Positions 32,529 to 41,538 of a stretch of 64,000 nt of DNA are shown piece by piece. The stretch is taken from contig CAZRHH010000008.1 in NCBI GenBank assembly GCA_964599885.1, forward strand, positions 1-64,000, given 5' to 3'. Both the position numbers and the translations under genes were made by a program. Numbering within the stretch: the first letter of the stretch is position 1; the number at the start of each line of letters is the position of its first letter. The notes below the pieces were generated by a model that did no database searches, was not told the origin of the DNA, and worked only from the letters and a program-made list of their open reading frames with translations. The DNA is from CAZRHH01 sp964599885 (GTDB taxonomy: Bacteria; Chloroflexota; Dehalococcoidia; DSTF01; JACRBR01).

Positions 32529-35246
32529 ATGCCCGATATGGATGTCGATCAGATTCGCGAGACATTTCTGCGCTTCTACGAGGAGCGCGGGCATCTCCGC
32601 ATCCCGAGCGCGTCGCTGGTGCCGCACGGCGACCCGACGCTGCTCTTCACGGGCGCCGGCATGGTGCCGTTCAAGCCGTACTTCATGGGCCTAGCCGAGC
32701 CGCCCGCGCCACGGATGATGACGTCGCAGAAGTGCTTCCGGACGACGGACATCGAGTTAGTAGGCGACTACAGCCACCTGACGTTCTTCGAGATGCTGGG
32801 CAACTTCAGCGTCGGCGACTACTTCAAAGACGAGGCGATCGCCTGGGCGTGGGAGTTGCTCACGGAGCAATACGGTCTGTCCCCGGACAAGCTCTGGATA
32901 TCGATCTTCCTCACCGATGACGAGGCGTACGAGAAGTGGCGCGCGATTGGCATTCCGGACGAGCGCATCAACCGGTACGACGAGGAGAACAACTACTGGT
33001 TCAGCGGCGATATCGGGCCGTGCGGGCCGAACAGCGAGATCTTCTTCGACCGGGGCGCCCAAACGAAGTGCGAGTTCTGCGCCGCCGGCACGTGCAAGCC
33101 GAATCTAAAGCCGGACTGCGGCCGCTTTCTCGAGATCTGGAACCTCGTCTTCATGACGCTGTACCAGGCCGAAGACGGCACGCGCACGCCGCTGCCGCGC
33201 AACAACATCGACACGGGCTCCGGGCTCGAACGCGTCGCTGTGGTGCTTGAGGGCAAGGAGTCGGTGTACGACACGTCGGTGTTCCAGCCGATCCTTGAAC
33301 GCATCGAGACGCTGACCGGCAAGACGTACGGCGAAGACGCGGCGACGACCGTCGCAATGCGGATCATTGCCGAGCACACGCGCGCGGCCGTGTTTCTGAT
33401 CACTGACGGCGTGATGCCTTCGAACGAAGGGCGCGGTTACGTGCTGCGGCGCATCCTGCGGCGCGGCGTGTACTTTCTGACGCAGCTCGCGGGCGCCAAC
33501 GAAGCCACCCTGCTCGACCGGGTCGCCGAAGCGGTGATCGAGCGCATGGAGCGCGCCCATCCCGACGTACGCGACCGCGCGGAGTTCACGCTGCGCCTGC
33601 TTGCGGCCGAAGAAGCGAAGTTCCGCGAGACGCTCGAACGCGGGCGGGTGCATCTCGATAGCATGCTGGCGGACGCCACGAGCACCAAGACGATCAACGG
33701 GAAGCAGGCGTTCATGCTGTACGACACGTACGGTTATCCGCTCGAACTGACGCAGGAGATCGCCGCGCGGCAGGGGATCGACGTAGATCTCGCGGGTTTC
33801 GAGCGCGAAATGAAGGCGCAGCGCGAGCGCGGACGCGCGGCGGCGAAGTTCGAGATCGACGCCGACCGGACGGCCGCGTACACGACACTCGCGCACGTGC
33901 GCTCGAAGTTCGTCGGCTACACGACGACGGAGCACGATACGACGATCGCCGCGATCATCGCACGACGCGTTCCGGGCACCCTGCCAATAGGGCCAGCGGG
34001 CGTCGTCGAGAGCGCCGTGGAAGGCGACGACGTGGAGGTGGTGCTGTTCGAGACGCCGTTCTATCCCGAGGGCGGCGGGCAGGTCGGCGATGACGGCACC
34101 ATCACGACGCCGGACGGACGTATCGCCGTCGACGACACACAGGCGCCGGCGGAGGGGCTGATCGTGCATCGCGGTCTCGTCGTTGCCGGCCGCATCGCCG
34201 TGAACGATGCTGCGCACGCCAGCGTCGATACGGTGCCGCGGCGGGCGAGCCAGCGCAATCACACGGCGACGCATCTGCTGCACGCCGCGCTGCGCGAAGT
34301 CATCGGCACGCATGTGCGGCAGGCGGGCTCGCTTGTCGCGCCGGGACGCCTACGGTTCGACTTCACGCACATCGAGGCGACCAAGCCGGACGAGATCGGC
34401 GCCGTCCAGCGGCTCGTGAACGAGAAGATCCGCGACGACATCGAGGTGCACTGGGAAGAGCAGCCCTACGATGATGCGCTGGCCGGCGGCGCGATGGCGC
34501 TCTTCGGCGAAAAGTACACGACGAGCGTGCGCGTCGTCGGCATTTGCGAACCATCCGGACATAACGACGTACCGTCAGCGGAGCGCTGCTTCAGCAAAGA
34601 ATTGTGCGGCGGGACGCACGTTCACCGGACGGGCGAGATCGGTACGTTCGTCATCGCCAGCGAGGGCAGCGTGGGTTCCGGGGTCCGGCGCATCGAAGCA
34701 CTGACGGGCGCGCTGGCCGACGCGTACATCATCGAGCAGCAGGCAACGCTTGCGCGGCTCGGCCGGCGCTTGAACGCGCAGCCGCGCGAGATTGAGCAGC
34801 GGATCGAAGCGCTGCAAACGGAACTTGAGAACGAGCGCCGGCGCGCGCAGCAGTTCGAGCGGCAAGCCGGCCGCGCCGAAGTGGACACGCTCGTCGATGC
34901 GGCCGAACGCATCGACGGCACGGCGGTGATCGTCGCGCGGGTGCCGGCGGAGAGTACGGAGGCGATGCGCGAGATGGGCGACGTGCTGCGTGAGAAGCTC
35001 GGCAGCGCTGTCATCGTTCTCGGGGCGGTGGTGGACGAACGGCCAGGTTTTCTCGCGATGGTGACGAAAGACTTATCGGGCCGCGTACACGCCGGCAACA
35101 TGATCAAGCAGATTGCCGCGGTGACGGGGGGCGGCGGCGGCGGACGGCCGGATATGGCGCAGGCCGGCGGGAAAGACGCAGCGAAGATCGACGAAGCGCT
35201 CGAACTGGCGCGCGGGCTCGCGAGGGAATCCCTCGCCAGGCGCTGA
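32529..35246 (+). CDS. alaS: Alanyl-tRNA synthetase
   Basis: About 905 residues with all AlaRS parts. The aminoacylation core has LRIPSASLVPHGDPTLLFTGAGMVPFKPYF and HLTFFEMLGNFSVGDYFK. The editing domain has zinc ligands in RNHTATHLLHAALR and CFSKELCGGTHVHRTGEIG. A coiled region precedes the C-terminal domain with GGGGGGRPDMAQAGGKD. The start is ATG 32529 or 32538; both follow the heptad array, and no good Shine-Dalgarno is visible, so I took the first. It is the first gene of a six-gene operon (alaS-ruvX-mltG-aroE-unknown-aroC) with overlaps or one-base gaps, an order also seen in many Gram-positive-type genomes. Confidence 0.97.
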   Translation: MPDMDVDQIRETFLRFYEERGHLRIPSASLVPHGDPTLLFTGAGMVPFKPYFMGLAEPPAPRMMTSQKCFRTTDIELVGDYSHLTFFEMLGNFSVGDYFKDEAIAWAWELLTEQYGLSPDKLWISIFLTDDEAYEKWRAIGIPDERINRYDEENNYWFSGDIGPCGPNSEIFFDRGAQTKCEFCAAGTCKPNLKPDCGRFLEIWNLVFMTLYQAEDGTRTPLPRNNIDTGSGLERVAVVLEGKESVYDTSVFQPILERIETLTGKTYGEDAATTVAMRIIAEHTRAAVFLITDGVMPSNEGRGYVLRRILRRGVYFLTQLAGANEATLLDRVAEAVIERMERAHPDVRDRAEFTLRLLAAEEAKFRETLERGRVHLDSMLADATSTKTINGKQAFMLYDTYGYPLELTQEIAARQGIDVDLAGFEREMKAQRERGRAAAKFEIDADRTAAYTTLAHVRSKFVGYTTTEHDTTIAAIIARRVPGTLPIGPAGVVESAVEGDDVEVVLFETPFYPEGGGQVGDDGTITTPDGRIAVDDTQAPAEGLIVHRGLVVAGRIAVNDAAHASVDTVPRRASQRNHTATHLLHAALREVIGTHVRQAGSLVAPGRLRFDFTHIEATKPDEIGAVQRLVNEKIRDDIEVHWEEQPYDDALAGGAMALFGEKYTTSVRVVGICEPSGHNDVPSAERCFSKELCGGTHVHRTGEIGTFVIASEGSVGSGVRRIEALTGALADAYIIEQQATLARLGRRLNAQPREIEQRIEALQTELENERRRAQQFERQAGRAEVDTLVDAAERIDGTAVIVARVPAESTEAMREMGDVLREKLGSAVIVLGAVVDERPGFLAMVTKDLSGRVHAGNMIKQIAAVTGGGGGGRPDMAQAGGKDAAKIDEALELARGLARESLARR

Positions 35247-35247
35247 G

Positions 35248-35685
35248 ATGCACGTTGGAGCGGCAGAGGCGCCCGCGCGCATGCTCGGGCTGGACGTGGG
35301 GGAGCGACGCATCGGCGTCGCCGTGAATGAAGGACGCATGGCCGTGCCGCTGGCGATCATCGAGCACACGAACCGCGCGGCCGACATCGACCGCATCCTC
35401 GCGCTTGCCGGCGCCGAGCGCGCGTCGGCGATCGTCGTCGGGCTGCCGCTGAGCATGTCGGGTGCGGACAGCGAGCAGACGCGGCTCACACGGAAATTCG
35501 CGGCGGATCTGGAAGCGGCAACAGAGCTACCGGTGATCTGGCAGGACGAGCGGCTATCGACGGCGTCCGTGCGGCTCGCTGACCAGCCGCGTACGAAGAC
35601 AACGCGCTCGAAGCCGCGCATCGACGATCTCGCGGCGGCCGTGATCCTGCAGTCGTACATCGACAGGCTGGCGACCGCGTCTTGA
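35248..35685 (+). CDS. ruvX: RuvX/YqgF-type putative pre-16S rRNA nuclease
   Basis: A 145-residue RNase H-fold protein. MLGLDVGERRIGVAVNEG holds the first catalytic Asp, and IVVGLPLSMSG and VIWQDERLSTASV are the other two conserved blocks. The family is implicated in 16S rRNA 5'-end maturation and was earlier proposed as a Holliday junction resolvase. Its ATG comes one base after the alaS stop, and its TGA overlaps the mltG ATG. An internal ATG at residue 12 (MLGLDVG) would give a more typical N-terminus. Confidence 0.93.
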   Translation: MHVGAAEAPARMLGLDVGERRIGVAVNEGRMAVPLAIIEHTNRAADIDRILALAGAERASAIVVGLPLSMSGADSEQTRLTRKFAADLEAATELPVIWQDERLSTASVRLADQPRTKTTRSKPRIDDLAAAVILQSYIDRLATAS

Positions 35686-36740
35686 TGGCACAACGCGTCG
35701 TGACGGCGATGGCGCTGCTGGCCACGCTTGCTGCCGCCGTCGCGGTCGGCTGGTTCGTATACCAGACGCCGGGTGCGATCGCCGATGGGGCGGAACCTGC
35801 CCGCATCGAGCCGTTGCCATCGGGCGGCGATGCCGTGGTGTACACGATCGAAGGCGGCGCCAGCGCCAACGCGATCGGCGCCGATTTGGAAGCGCAAGGC
35901 GTCATTCGCAGCGCGCGGCACTTCGAGGTGCTGGTCGGGCTGACGGGCCTGCAGAACGCACTCGAAGCCGGCGAGTACGAGTTCGAACGGGGCATGCCGG
36001 CGATCACTGTCGTCCGACGGATCGCGTCGGGCCGGACCGTCTCGCAGCAGGTGACGTTTCCCGAAGGCACGCGCGTCGAGGAGATGGCGCAACTGCTCGA
36101 CACGGAGGGCGTCGTCACGGTCGAGGCGTTTATGGCGGCGCTGGTGAAATCGCAGTACGACTTCCCGTTTTTGCAGCAGTTCGACGCCGAGAGCTTGCAG
36201 GGATACGTGTTTCCGGCCGGTTACGAGTTCGCGCGCGAAACGACGGCCGAACAGGTGGTCGCCACGATGCTGCTCGGCTTTCAGGACAACGTCGCGGACG
36301 TGATCCAGCTCGAGGGGCAGGCGCTGACGCTGCCGGAAGTGATCACGCTCGCCGCGATCGTCGAGCGGGAGGCAGTGGCGGCGGAGGAGAGGCCGATTAT
36401 CGCGGGCGTGTTTCTCAACCGGCTGCGGTCCGGCATCCCGCTGCAAGCGGATCCGACGGTGCAATACGCCGTGGCGCAGGATCCGGCGAGCGTCGAACAG
36501 TATGGCTATTGGAAGCAGGGCCTGACGCTCGATGATCTCAAGATCGACTCGCCGTACAATACCTACGTCTACGCCGGCCTGCCGCCGGGGCCGATCGCCA
36601 ACCCCGGGTTCGATTCGATCCAGGCGGTCGTGCGGCCGGCGGTGACGGAGTTTTTGTTCTTCGTCTCCAAGAACGACGGCACGCACGTGTTCGCCGAGAC
36701 GCTGGAAGAGCATCTGGCAAACGTCGAGATCTACCAATGA
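35685..36740 (+). CDS. mltG: Endolytic peptidoglycan transglycosylase
   Basis: A 351-residue membrane-anchored YceG/MltG enzyme that cuts nascent peptidoglycan strands. One N-terminal membrane segment (VVTAMALLATLAAAVAVGWFVY) is followed by a LysM-like part (SANAIGADLEAQGVIRSARHFEVL) and the catalytic domain. That domain has the active Glu in LAAIVEREAVAAEERPIIAGVFLNRL and the conserved DPTVQYA, IDSPYNTYVYAGLPPGPIANPG and FFVSKNDGTHVFAET. TGATG overlap with ruvX shows translational coupling. Confidence 0.95.
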   Translation: MAQRVVTAMALLATLAAAVAVGWFVYQTPGAIADGAEPARIEPLPSGGDAVVYTIEGGASANAIGADLEAQGVIRSARHFEVLVGLTGLQNALEAGEYEFERGMPAITVVRRIASGRTVSQQVTFPEGTRVEEMAQLLDTEGVVTVEAFMAALVKSQYDFPFLQQFDAESLQGYVFPAGYEFARETTAEQVVATMLLGFQDNVADVIQLEGQALTLPEVITLAAIVEREAVAAEERPIIAGVFLNRLRSGIPLQADPTVQYAVAQDPASVEQYGYWKQGLTLDDLKIDSPYNTYVYAGLPPGPIANPGFDSIQAVVRPAVTEFLFFVSKNDGTHVFAETLEEHLANVEIYQ

Positions 36741-36747
36741 GGCTGCG

Positions 36748-36768
36748 TAGAACCCAGAACCTAGAGGA
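36748..36768. repeat. Heptad array, CAGAACC type, next to the aroE start
   Basis: TAGAACC, CAGAACC and TAGAGGA in the short gap before aroE. The last unit supplies the GAGGAG that precedes the aroE GTG. Confidence 0.5.
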
Positions 36769-36775
36769 GCTGACG

Positions 36776-37633
36776 GTGAGCAAGCGCGCGGGAGTCATCG
36801 GGCATCCGGTTGGACATTCGATCAGCCCGGCGTTGTTCGGTGCGGCCTTTGCCGCCGCCGGCATCGATGCCAGCTACGAGGCTTGGGACACGCCCGAAGG
36901 CACGCTCGAAGGCCGCGTGGATTCGTTGCGCGGCGGCGACTACCTCGGCGCGAGCGTAACGATTCCGCACAAGATCGACATCGTGCCGCTGCTCGACGGC
37001 ACGAGCGAAACGGCGACGAGGGCCGCTGCCGTCAACACGGTCGTACACGAAGACGGCAAGCTGATCGGCCACAACACCGACGTCGCGGGCTTCGCGCGTT
37101 CGCTGCGCGAGGACGCCGGATTCGATGCCAAGGGCAAGCACACGATGCTGCTGGGCGCAGGCGGCGCGGCGCGCGCTGTGGCGCTGGCGCTGATCGAAGC
37201 GGGCGCGAGCGTCGTCTTTCTCATGGGCCGTAATCCGAAGCGCGTCGAACGCACGTCGTTGGCGCTGAAGCCGCTCACGCCCTCCGGCACGACGATCACC
37301 TGGGCGTACTGGAACGACGGCTCGTTTCTGCGCAGCATGGCCGAAGCCGACCTCATCGTTAACTGCACGCCGATCGGCATGGCGGGCGGGGACAAGGCAG
37401 GCGAATCGCCCGTCAATGCGGCGCTCATCCAGCCGAAGACGACGTTTTTCGACCTCGTCTACAACCCCGTCGAGACGCCGCTCGTGCGGGATGCGCGCTC
37501 ACGGGGCGCGAAGGCGTACTCGGGCATGGGGATGCTCGTCTACCAGGCAGCGGAGTCCTTCAAGCTGTGGACCGGGCGCGACGCCGACACGGCAGTGATG
37601 CTGGACGCCGCGCGCAAAGCGCTCGGTGCGTAG
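36776..37633 (+). CDS. aroE: Shikimate dehydrogenase
   Basis: Reduces 3-dehydroshikimate to shikimate with NADPH in aromatic amino acid synthesis. Seen: GVIGHPVGHSISPALFGAAF (substrate loop with the SxS motif), GASVTIPHK with the catalytic Lys, NTDVAGF, the nucleotide motif LLGAGGAARAVALAL and the NCTPIGM segment. The GTG at 36776 is chosen because GAGGAG stands six bases ahead and homologues start here. The frame is also open from an ATG at 36737 that overlaps the mltG stop. 285 residues is typical. Confidence 0.95.
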   Translation: MSKRAGVIGHPVGHSISPALFGAAFAAAGIDASYEAWDTPEGTLEGRVDSLRGGDYLGASVTIPHKIDIVPLLDGTSETATRAAAVNTVVHEDGKLIGHNTDVAGFARSLREDAGFDAKGKHTMLLGAGGAARAVALALIEAGASVVFLMGRNPKRVERTSLALKPLTPSGTTITWAYWNDGSFLRSMAEADLIVNCTPIGMAGGDKAGESPVNAALIQPKTTFFDLVYNPVETPLVRDARSRGAKAYSGMGMLVYQAAESFKLWTGRDADTAVMLDAARKALGA

Positions 37634-37660
37634 CTGACGCGCGTCCCGCATACTGTTGCC

Positions 37661-38311
37661 ATGGATAACTACGGTCTCGTCTTCGCCGTGGGCATCGTGC
37701 TGGTGATCTTTCTGATCGTCGGTTACGTGGTGATTCAGGGCACGCGCGTGCAGCTTGCCTGGCGCGATCGCGTCGAAGCGGGCGATGTGGGCGTGATCCG
37801 CACACTCGTCGGCGATGAGGTAGACCGCTGGAAAACGGCGCGCATGCCGAAGGGCACCGACGCCAGTGTCTGGCACGCCGTCCAAAGCGCCGAGCTGATC
37901 GACGTGCAGCCAGACGGCGTACGGTTGAGCGCGATCGCCGAGGGTCACTACGCATCGGTTGCCGGCGAGCGACGCGAGGTGACGAACGCGCTCGGCGACG
38001 GCATGAGGGTGACGGCGCGGCTCATCGACATGATCATGTACGACAACCCGAACGTGAAACTCGACAAGGTGCAGGTCGACATCTACAGCACGTTCCGCGA
38101 CGAGCAGGGCGCCACGCAGCGCTGCATCCTCACCACGGCGACCAGCCGCGAGACGGCGAATACGATCGATTGGGACGAGGACGACGCCGAGGAGATCGTG
38201 CGCACATTCGGCGGGCGGTACGCTATGGACGATCGCGGCAACGCAATGCCGATCGCGGTCGATGCACCGGCTCCGGCGAGCGTACCCGCCGCGTTCTACA
38301 AGGACGAATGA
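37661..38311 (+). CDS. Unknown single-pass membrane protein between aroE and aroC
   Basis: 216 residues with one N-terminal membrane helix (VFAVGIVLVIFLIVGYVVIQG) and a soluble part facing one side, with no motif I recognise. The central region VDIYSTFRDEQGATQRCILTTATSRETANTIDWDEDDAEEIVRTF looks like a compact beta-rich fold. Its ATG follows aroE by 27 bases, and its TGA overlaps the aroC ATG, so it is made with the shikimate enzymes. That position does not by itself imply a role in the pathway. Confidence 0.75.
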   Translation: MDNYGLVFAVGIVLVIFLIVGYVVIQGTRVQLAWRDRVEAGDVGVIRTLVGDEVDRWKTARMPKGTDASVWHAVQSAELIDVQPDGVRLSAIAEGHYASVAGERREVTNALGDGMRVTARLIDMIMYDNPNVKLDKVQVDIYSTFRDEQGATQRCILTTATSRETANTIDWDEDDAEEIVRTFGGRYAMDDRGNAMPIAVDAPAPASVPAAFYKDE

Positions 38312-39483
38312 CCGTGCTGAGATTCCTCACCGCCGGCGAGTCACACGGCAAAGGTTTGACGGTCATCCTCGAAGGCATCCCGGCGGGACTGCCGCTGTCC
38401 GAGGACTACATCCAGATCGATCTGGGGCGACGCCAGAAAGGCTACGGCCGCGGCCGCCGTCAGAAGATTGAGCAAGACCGCGCGGAGATCATGTCCGGCG
38501 TGCGGCACGGCAAGACGCTTGGCAGCCCGATCGCGCTGTGGGTGCAGAACCGCGACTGGGTGAACTGGACTGAAGCGATGTCCGTCGACCCGGTTGAAGG
38601 CGACGTCGAGAAGATCACGAAGCTACGGCCCGGCCACGCCGATCTCGCGGGCACGGTGAAGTACGACTTCGACGACGTGCGCCCGATCCTTGAACGCGCG
38701 AGCGCGCGCGAGACGGCGGCGCGCGTGGCGGTCGGCGGCGTCTGCAAGCGTTTCCTCGAAGAGTTCGGCATCGGCTTCCACAGCCAGACCGTGCAGATTG
38801 GCGACATCGACGCCGACATCCCGGCAGAGATCGACTGGGATGCCGTCGAAGAGTCGGAGGTGCGCTGCGCGAGCGTCGCCAGCGGTGACGCGATGATCGC
38901 GGCGATCGATGCGGCGCGGAACGCGGGCGACACGCTCGGCGGCGTCGTGGAGGGGCGTGTCGAAGGCGTGCCGATCGGCCTTGGCAGCCACGTGCATTGG
39001 GACCGCAAGATCGACGGGCGGCTGGCGCAGGCGCTGATGAGCATCCACAGCGTGAAGGGCGTCGAGATCGGCGGCGGGTTCGCGCTCACGCGCAAGACGG
39101 GCTCGCACGTCCACGACGTGATCCTGCCACGCGATCAGTGGACGACGGGACCGTGGCAGCGTGCATCGAACAATGCGGGCGGCACCGAGGGCGGCATCAC
39201 GGATGGTCAGGCGATCACCGTGCGTGTGGCGCTGAAGCCGATCGCCACGCTGCCGCGCTCGCTGCCATCCGCCGATCTGCTCACGGGTGAGGCGATCGAG
39301 GCGCACTACGAACGCAGCGACGTCTGCGTCGTACCGGCCGCCGGCGTCATCGTCGAGACGATGTGCGCGATCGTGCTGGCGACGGCGGCGCTCGAGAAGT
39401 TCGGCGGCGACAACATGAGCGAAACGCTGCGCAACTTCCAGGCGTTCCAGGCGACGACCGGGCCGCGCGACCTGCGGGAGTAG
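38308..39483 (+). CDS. aroC: Chorismate synthase
   Basis: The last shikimate-pathway enzyme, converting EPSP to chorismate with reduced FMN. FLTAGESHGKGLTVILEGIPAGLP, GRRQKGYGRGRRQKIEQDRAEIMSGVRHGKTLGSPIAL, GHADLAGTVKYDFDDVRPILERASARETAARVA and NNAGGTEGGITDGQAI are the family signatures. The length of 391 is normal. The ATG overlaps the preceding stop (ATGA) with AAGGA upstream. aroK, aroB and aroA are not within the window. Confidence 0.97.
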   Translation: MTVLRFLTAGESHGKGLTVILEGIPAGLPLSEDYIQIDLGRRQKGYGRGRRQKIEQDRAEIMSGVRHGKTLGSPIALWVQNRDWVNWTEAMSVDPVEGDVEKITKLRPGHADLAGTVKYDFDDVRPILERASARETAARVAVGGVCKRFLEEFGIGFHSQTVQIGDIDADIPAEIDWDAVEESEVRCASVASGDAMIAAIDAARNAGDTLGGVVEGRVEGVPIGLGSHVHWDRKIDGRLAQALMSIHSVKGVEIGGGFALTRKTGSHVHDVILPRDQWTTGPWQRASNNAGGTEGGITDGQAITVRVALKPIATLPRSLPSADLLTGEAIEAHYERSDVCVVPAAGVIVETMCAIVLATAALEKFGGDNMSETLRNFQAFQATTGPRDLRE

Positions 39484-39489
39484 GGTTTC

Positions 39490-39517
39490 GGAAGTCAGAG
39501 GTCGGAGGTCGGACCGC
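39490..39517. repeat. Heptad array, GGAGGTC type
   Basis: GGAAGTC, AGAGGTC, GGAGGTC and GGACCGC directly after the aroC stop: four units of period seven. Confidence 0.6.
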
Positions 39518-39662
39518 CACCTCCGGACAGTCTCGATCGGTGGTTGCAGAGCCCGTAGCACGCCGCACTGACTTCGTTTGCCACAACACGAACATGACAT
39601 TTTCACGGAGTTGCAACGCGATCCGGCATACGCTGGCGTAGTTGAGCTGCGAAGGAGGATGC

Positions 39663-41372
39663 GTGCGGTTTCTGGTTCTGGCGTTCGACTACGATGGCAC
39701 GCTGGCGAAAGATGGCCGCGTCGGCGAAGCGACAATTGACGCGCTGGAGCGGGCACGGGCGTCGGGCCGCAAGCTGCTGCTCGTGAGCGGTCGCGAGCTC
39801 GACGATCTGAGGCGGGTGTTCGACCACGAGGATCTCTTCGACTGCATCGTCGCCGAGAACGGCGCGATGTTGTACTGGCCCGCAAAGCGCGAGGAGCAGA
39901 TCCTCGCGGAACGGCCGGACGAGTTGTTCGTCGCCGCGCTGCGAGCGGCGAACGTCACGCCGCTCAGCATCGGGCGCGTTGTTGTGGCGACGTGGGAGCC
40001 GAACGAAGCCGCCGTTCTGGAAGTGATCCGCGAGTTGGGGCTCGACTGGCAGATCACGTTCAACAAGGGCGCGGTGATGGTGCTGCCCCCGGGCGTAAAC
40101 AAGGGGACGGGACTCACGGCGGCGCTCGAGGCGCTCGCGCTCTCCTCGCACAACGTGCTGGCGATCGGCGATGCGGAGAACGACCTCGCGTTTCTCTCGG
40201 CGTGCGAGTGCGGATGCGCCGTAGCCAATGCGCTGCCGTTCGTGAAAGAGCGCGCCGACTTCGTGAGCGCGCTCGATCACGGTGCCGGCGTCGTCGACAT
40301 CGTCAACCGCGTGCTGGATGACGACTTCGCCGATGCGACGGCGGATCTCGATCGCCATCTTCTATTCGTCAGTACCGGTGACAACGCCACACCGGGCGTG
40401 AGTGTGCGGCCGTACGGAGAGGCTGTGCTCGTCGCCGGTGCGTCTGGCTCCGGGAAGTCGACGGTGGCGCACGCGTTTCGCGAATTGCTCCAAGAGCGCG
40501 GATACCAGTACTGCATCATCGATCCGGAAGGCGACTACGAGGGCGCGGAGGGCGTCGTGCACTTTGGCGACCCGGATCACCGACCCAACGATGAGTCCGT
40601 GCTGCAACACCTGGCCGATCCGCGAGCGAACGCCGTCGTGAACCTGCTGGGCATGTCGCTCGACGACCGGCCGGGATACCTGGCGAAGTTGTTGGCGCGC
40701 CTGCTCGAGTTGCGCGGGCGCACCGGGCATCCCCACTGGATCATGATCGATGAGGCGCATCACATGTTGCCCGTGGGCTGGGAACGCGCGGCATCGATCA
40801 TGCCGGAGACGCTGGACAGCGTGCTGATGGTCACCGTGCATCCCGAATCGGTTGCGCCTAACGTGCTGGCGAAGGTCGACCTCGTTATCGGCGTGGGACC
40901 GCAGGCGCACGACGCGATCGAGAGTTTTGCGCGCGGCGTCGATCGCGCGGTGCCGGGCCCGAAGGTGCTCGGTGAGGCGCGCAAGGCGATCGCCTGGCGC
41001 CCGGCCGACGACGATGGGCCGCTCCTGTTTTCACCGCGTCAGCCGAGGGGCGATCTGCACCGGCACAAGCGCAAGTACGCCGAGGGCGATCTGCAGGACA
41101 ACAGCTTCTACTTCCTCGGACCGGAGCGGAAGCTCAATCTGCGCGCGCAGAATCTGACGATCTTCGTGCAGATGGCCGATGGGGTCGATGACGAGACGTG
41201 GCTGCACCACCTCCGCCGGCATGACTACTCGCAGTGGTTCCGCGAATGCGTGAAGGACCCCGAACTCGCCGACATCGCCGCTAAGGCGGAAGAGGCGCAG
41301 GCCGATGACGTCGCCGCCAGCCGTGATGCTATCCGTTCCGCGATCGAAGATCGGTACACGGCTTCGGCGTAG
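39663..41372 (+). CDS. Fusion of a HAD-IIB phosphatase and a HerA-like P-loop ATPase
   Basis: 569 residues in two parts. Residues 1-225 form a Cof-type HAD phosphatase: D9-Y-D11-G-T, VSGRELDDL, the Lys in NKGTGL and GDAENDLAFL at 169-178. Residues 250-480 form an ATPase: Walker A GASGSGKST at 259-267, IDPEGDYEG (a segment typical of HerA/DUF87 proteins) and Walker B HWIMIDEAHH at 358-367. The C-terminal 100 residues (RKYAEGDLQDNSFYFLG...) are unrecognised. It is presumably cytoplasmic. The GTG start has AGGAGG four bases ahead and puts the HAD motif at the very N-terminus. No neighbour explains the pairing. Confidence 0.82.
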   Translation: MRFLVLAFDYDGTLAKDGRVGEATIDALERARASGRKLLLVSGRELDDLRRVFDHEDLFDCIVAENGAMLYWPAKREEQILAERPDELFVAALRAANVTPLSIGRVVVATWEPNEAAVLEVIRELGLDWQITFNKGAVMVLPPGVNKGTGLTAALEALALSSHNVLAIGDAENDLAFLSACECGCAVANALPFVKERADFVSALDHGAGVVDIVNRVLDDDFADATADLDRHLLFVSTGDNATPGVSVRPYGEAVLVAGASGSGKSTVAHAFRELLQERGYQYCIIDPEGDYEGAEGVVHFGDPDHRPNDESVLQHLADPRANAVVNLLGMSLDDRPGYLAKLLARLLELRGRTGHPHWIMIDEAHHMLPVGWERAASIMPETLDSVLMVTVHPESVAPNVLAKVDLVIGVGPQAHDAIESFARGVDRAVPGPKVLGEARKAIAWRPADDDGPLLFSPRQPRGDLHRHKRKYAEGDLQDNSFYFLGPERKLNLRAQNLTIFVQMADGVDDETWLHHLRRHDYSQWFRECVKDPELADIAAKAEEAQADDVAASRDAIRSAIEDRYTASA

Positions 41373-41425
41373 GCGGGGCTGTCGCGAACTCATGTTGAAC
41401 GAGCGGATCGCCGAAAGCCAGCATC

Positions 41426-41449
41426 GCGCGGGCTAAAAGCCCGCGCTAC
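41426..41449. repeat. REP-like hairpin ending in CTAC
   Basis: CGCGGGCT, a short A-rich loop, AGCCCGCG and CTAC, in the gap before the ThDP lyase gene. It is nearly identical to 29417-29440. Confidence 0.6.
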
Positions 41450-41538
41450 GTTGGCGTCTGCGGCGCAGTTTCGGTCTATCGCGTAATTGCTGTGGCCTTC
41501 AGAATGTGCCGCACACACGACACGAAGGAGGCACAGCC

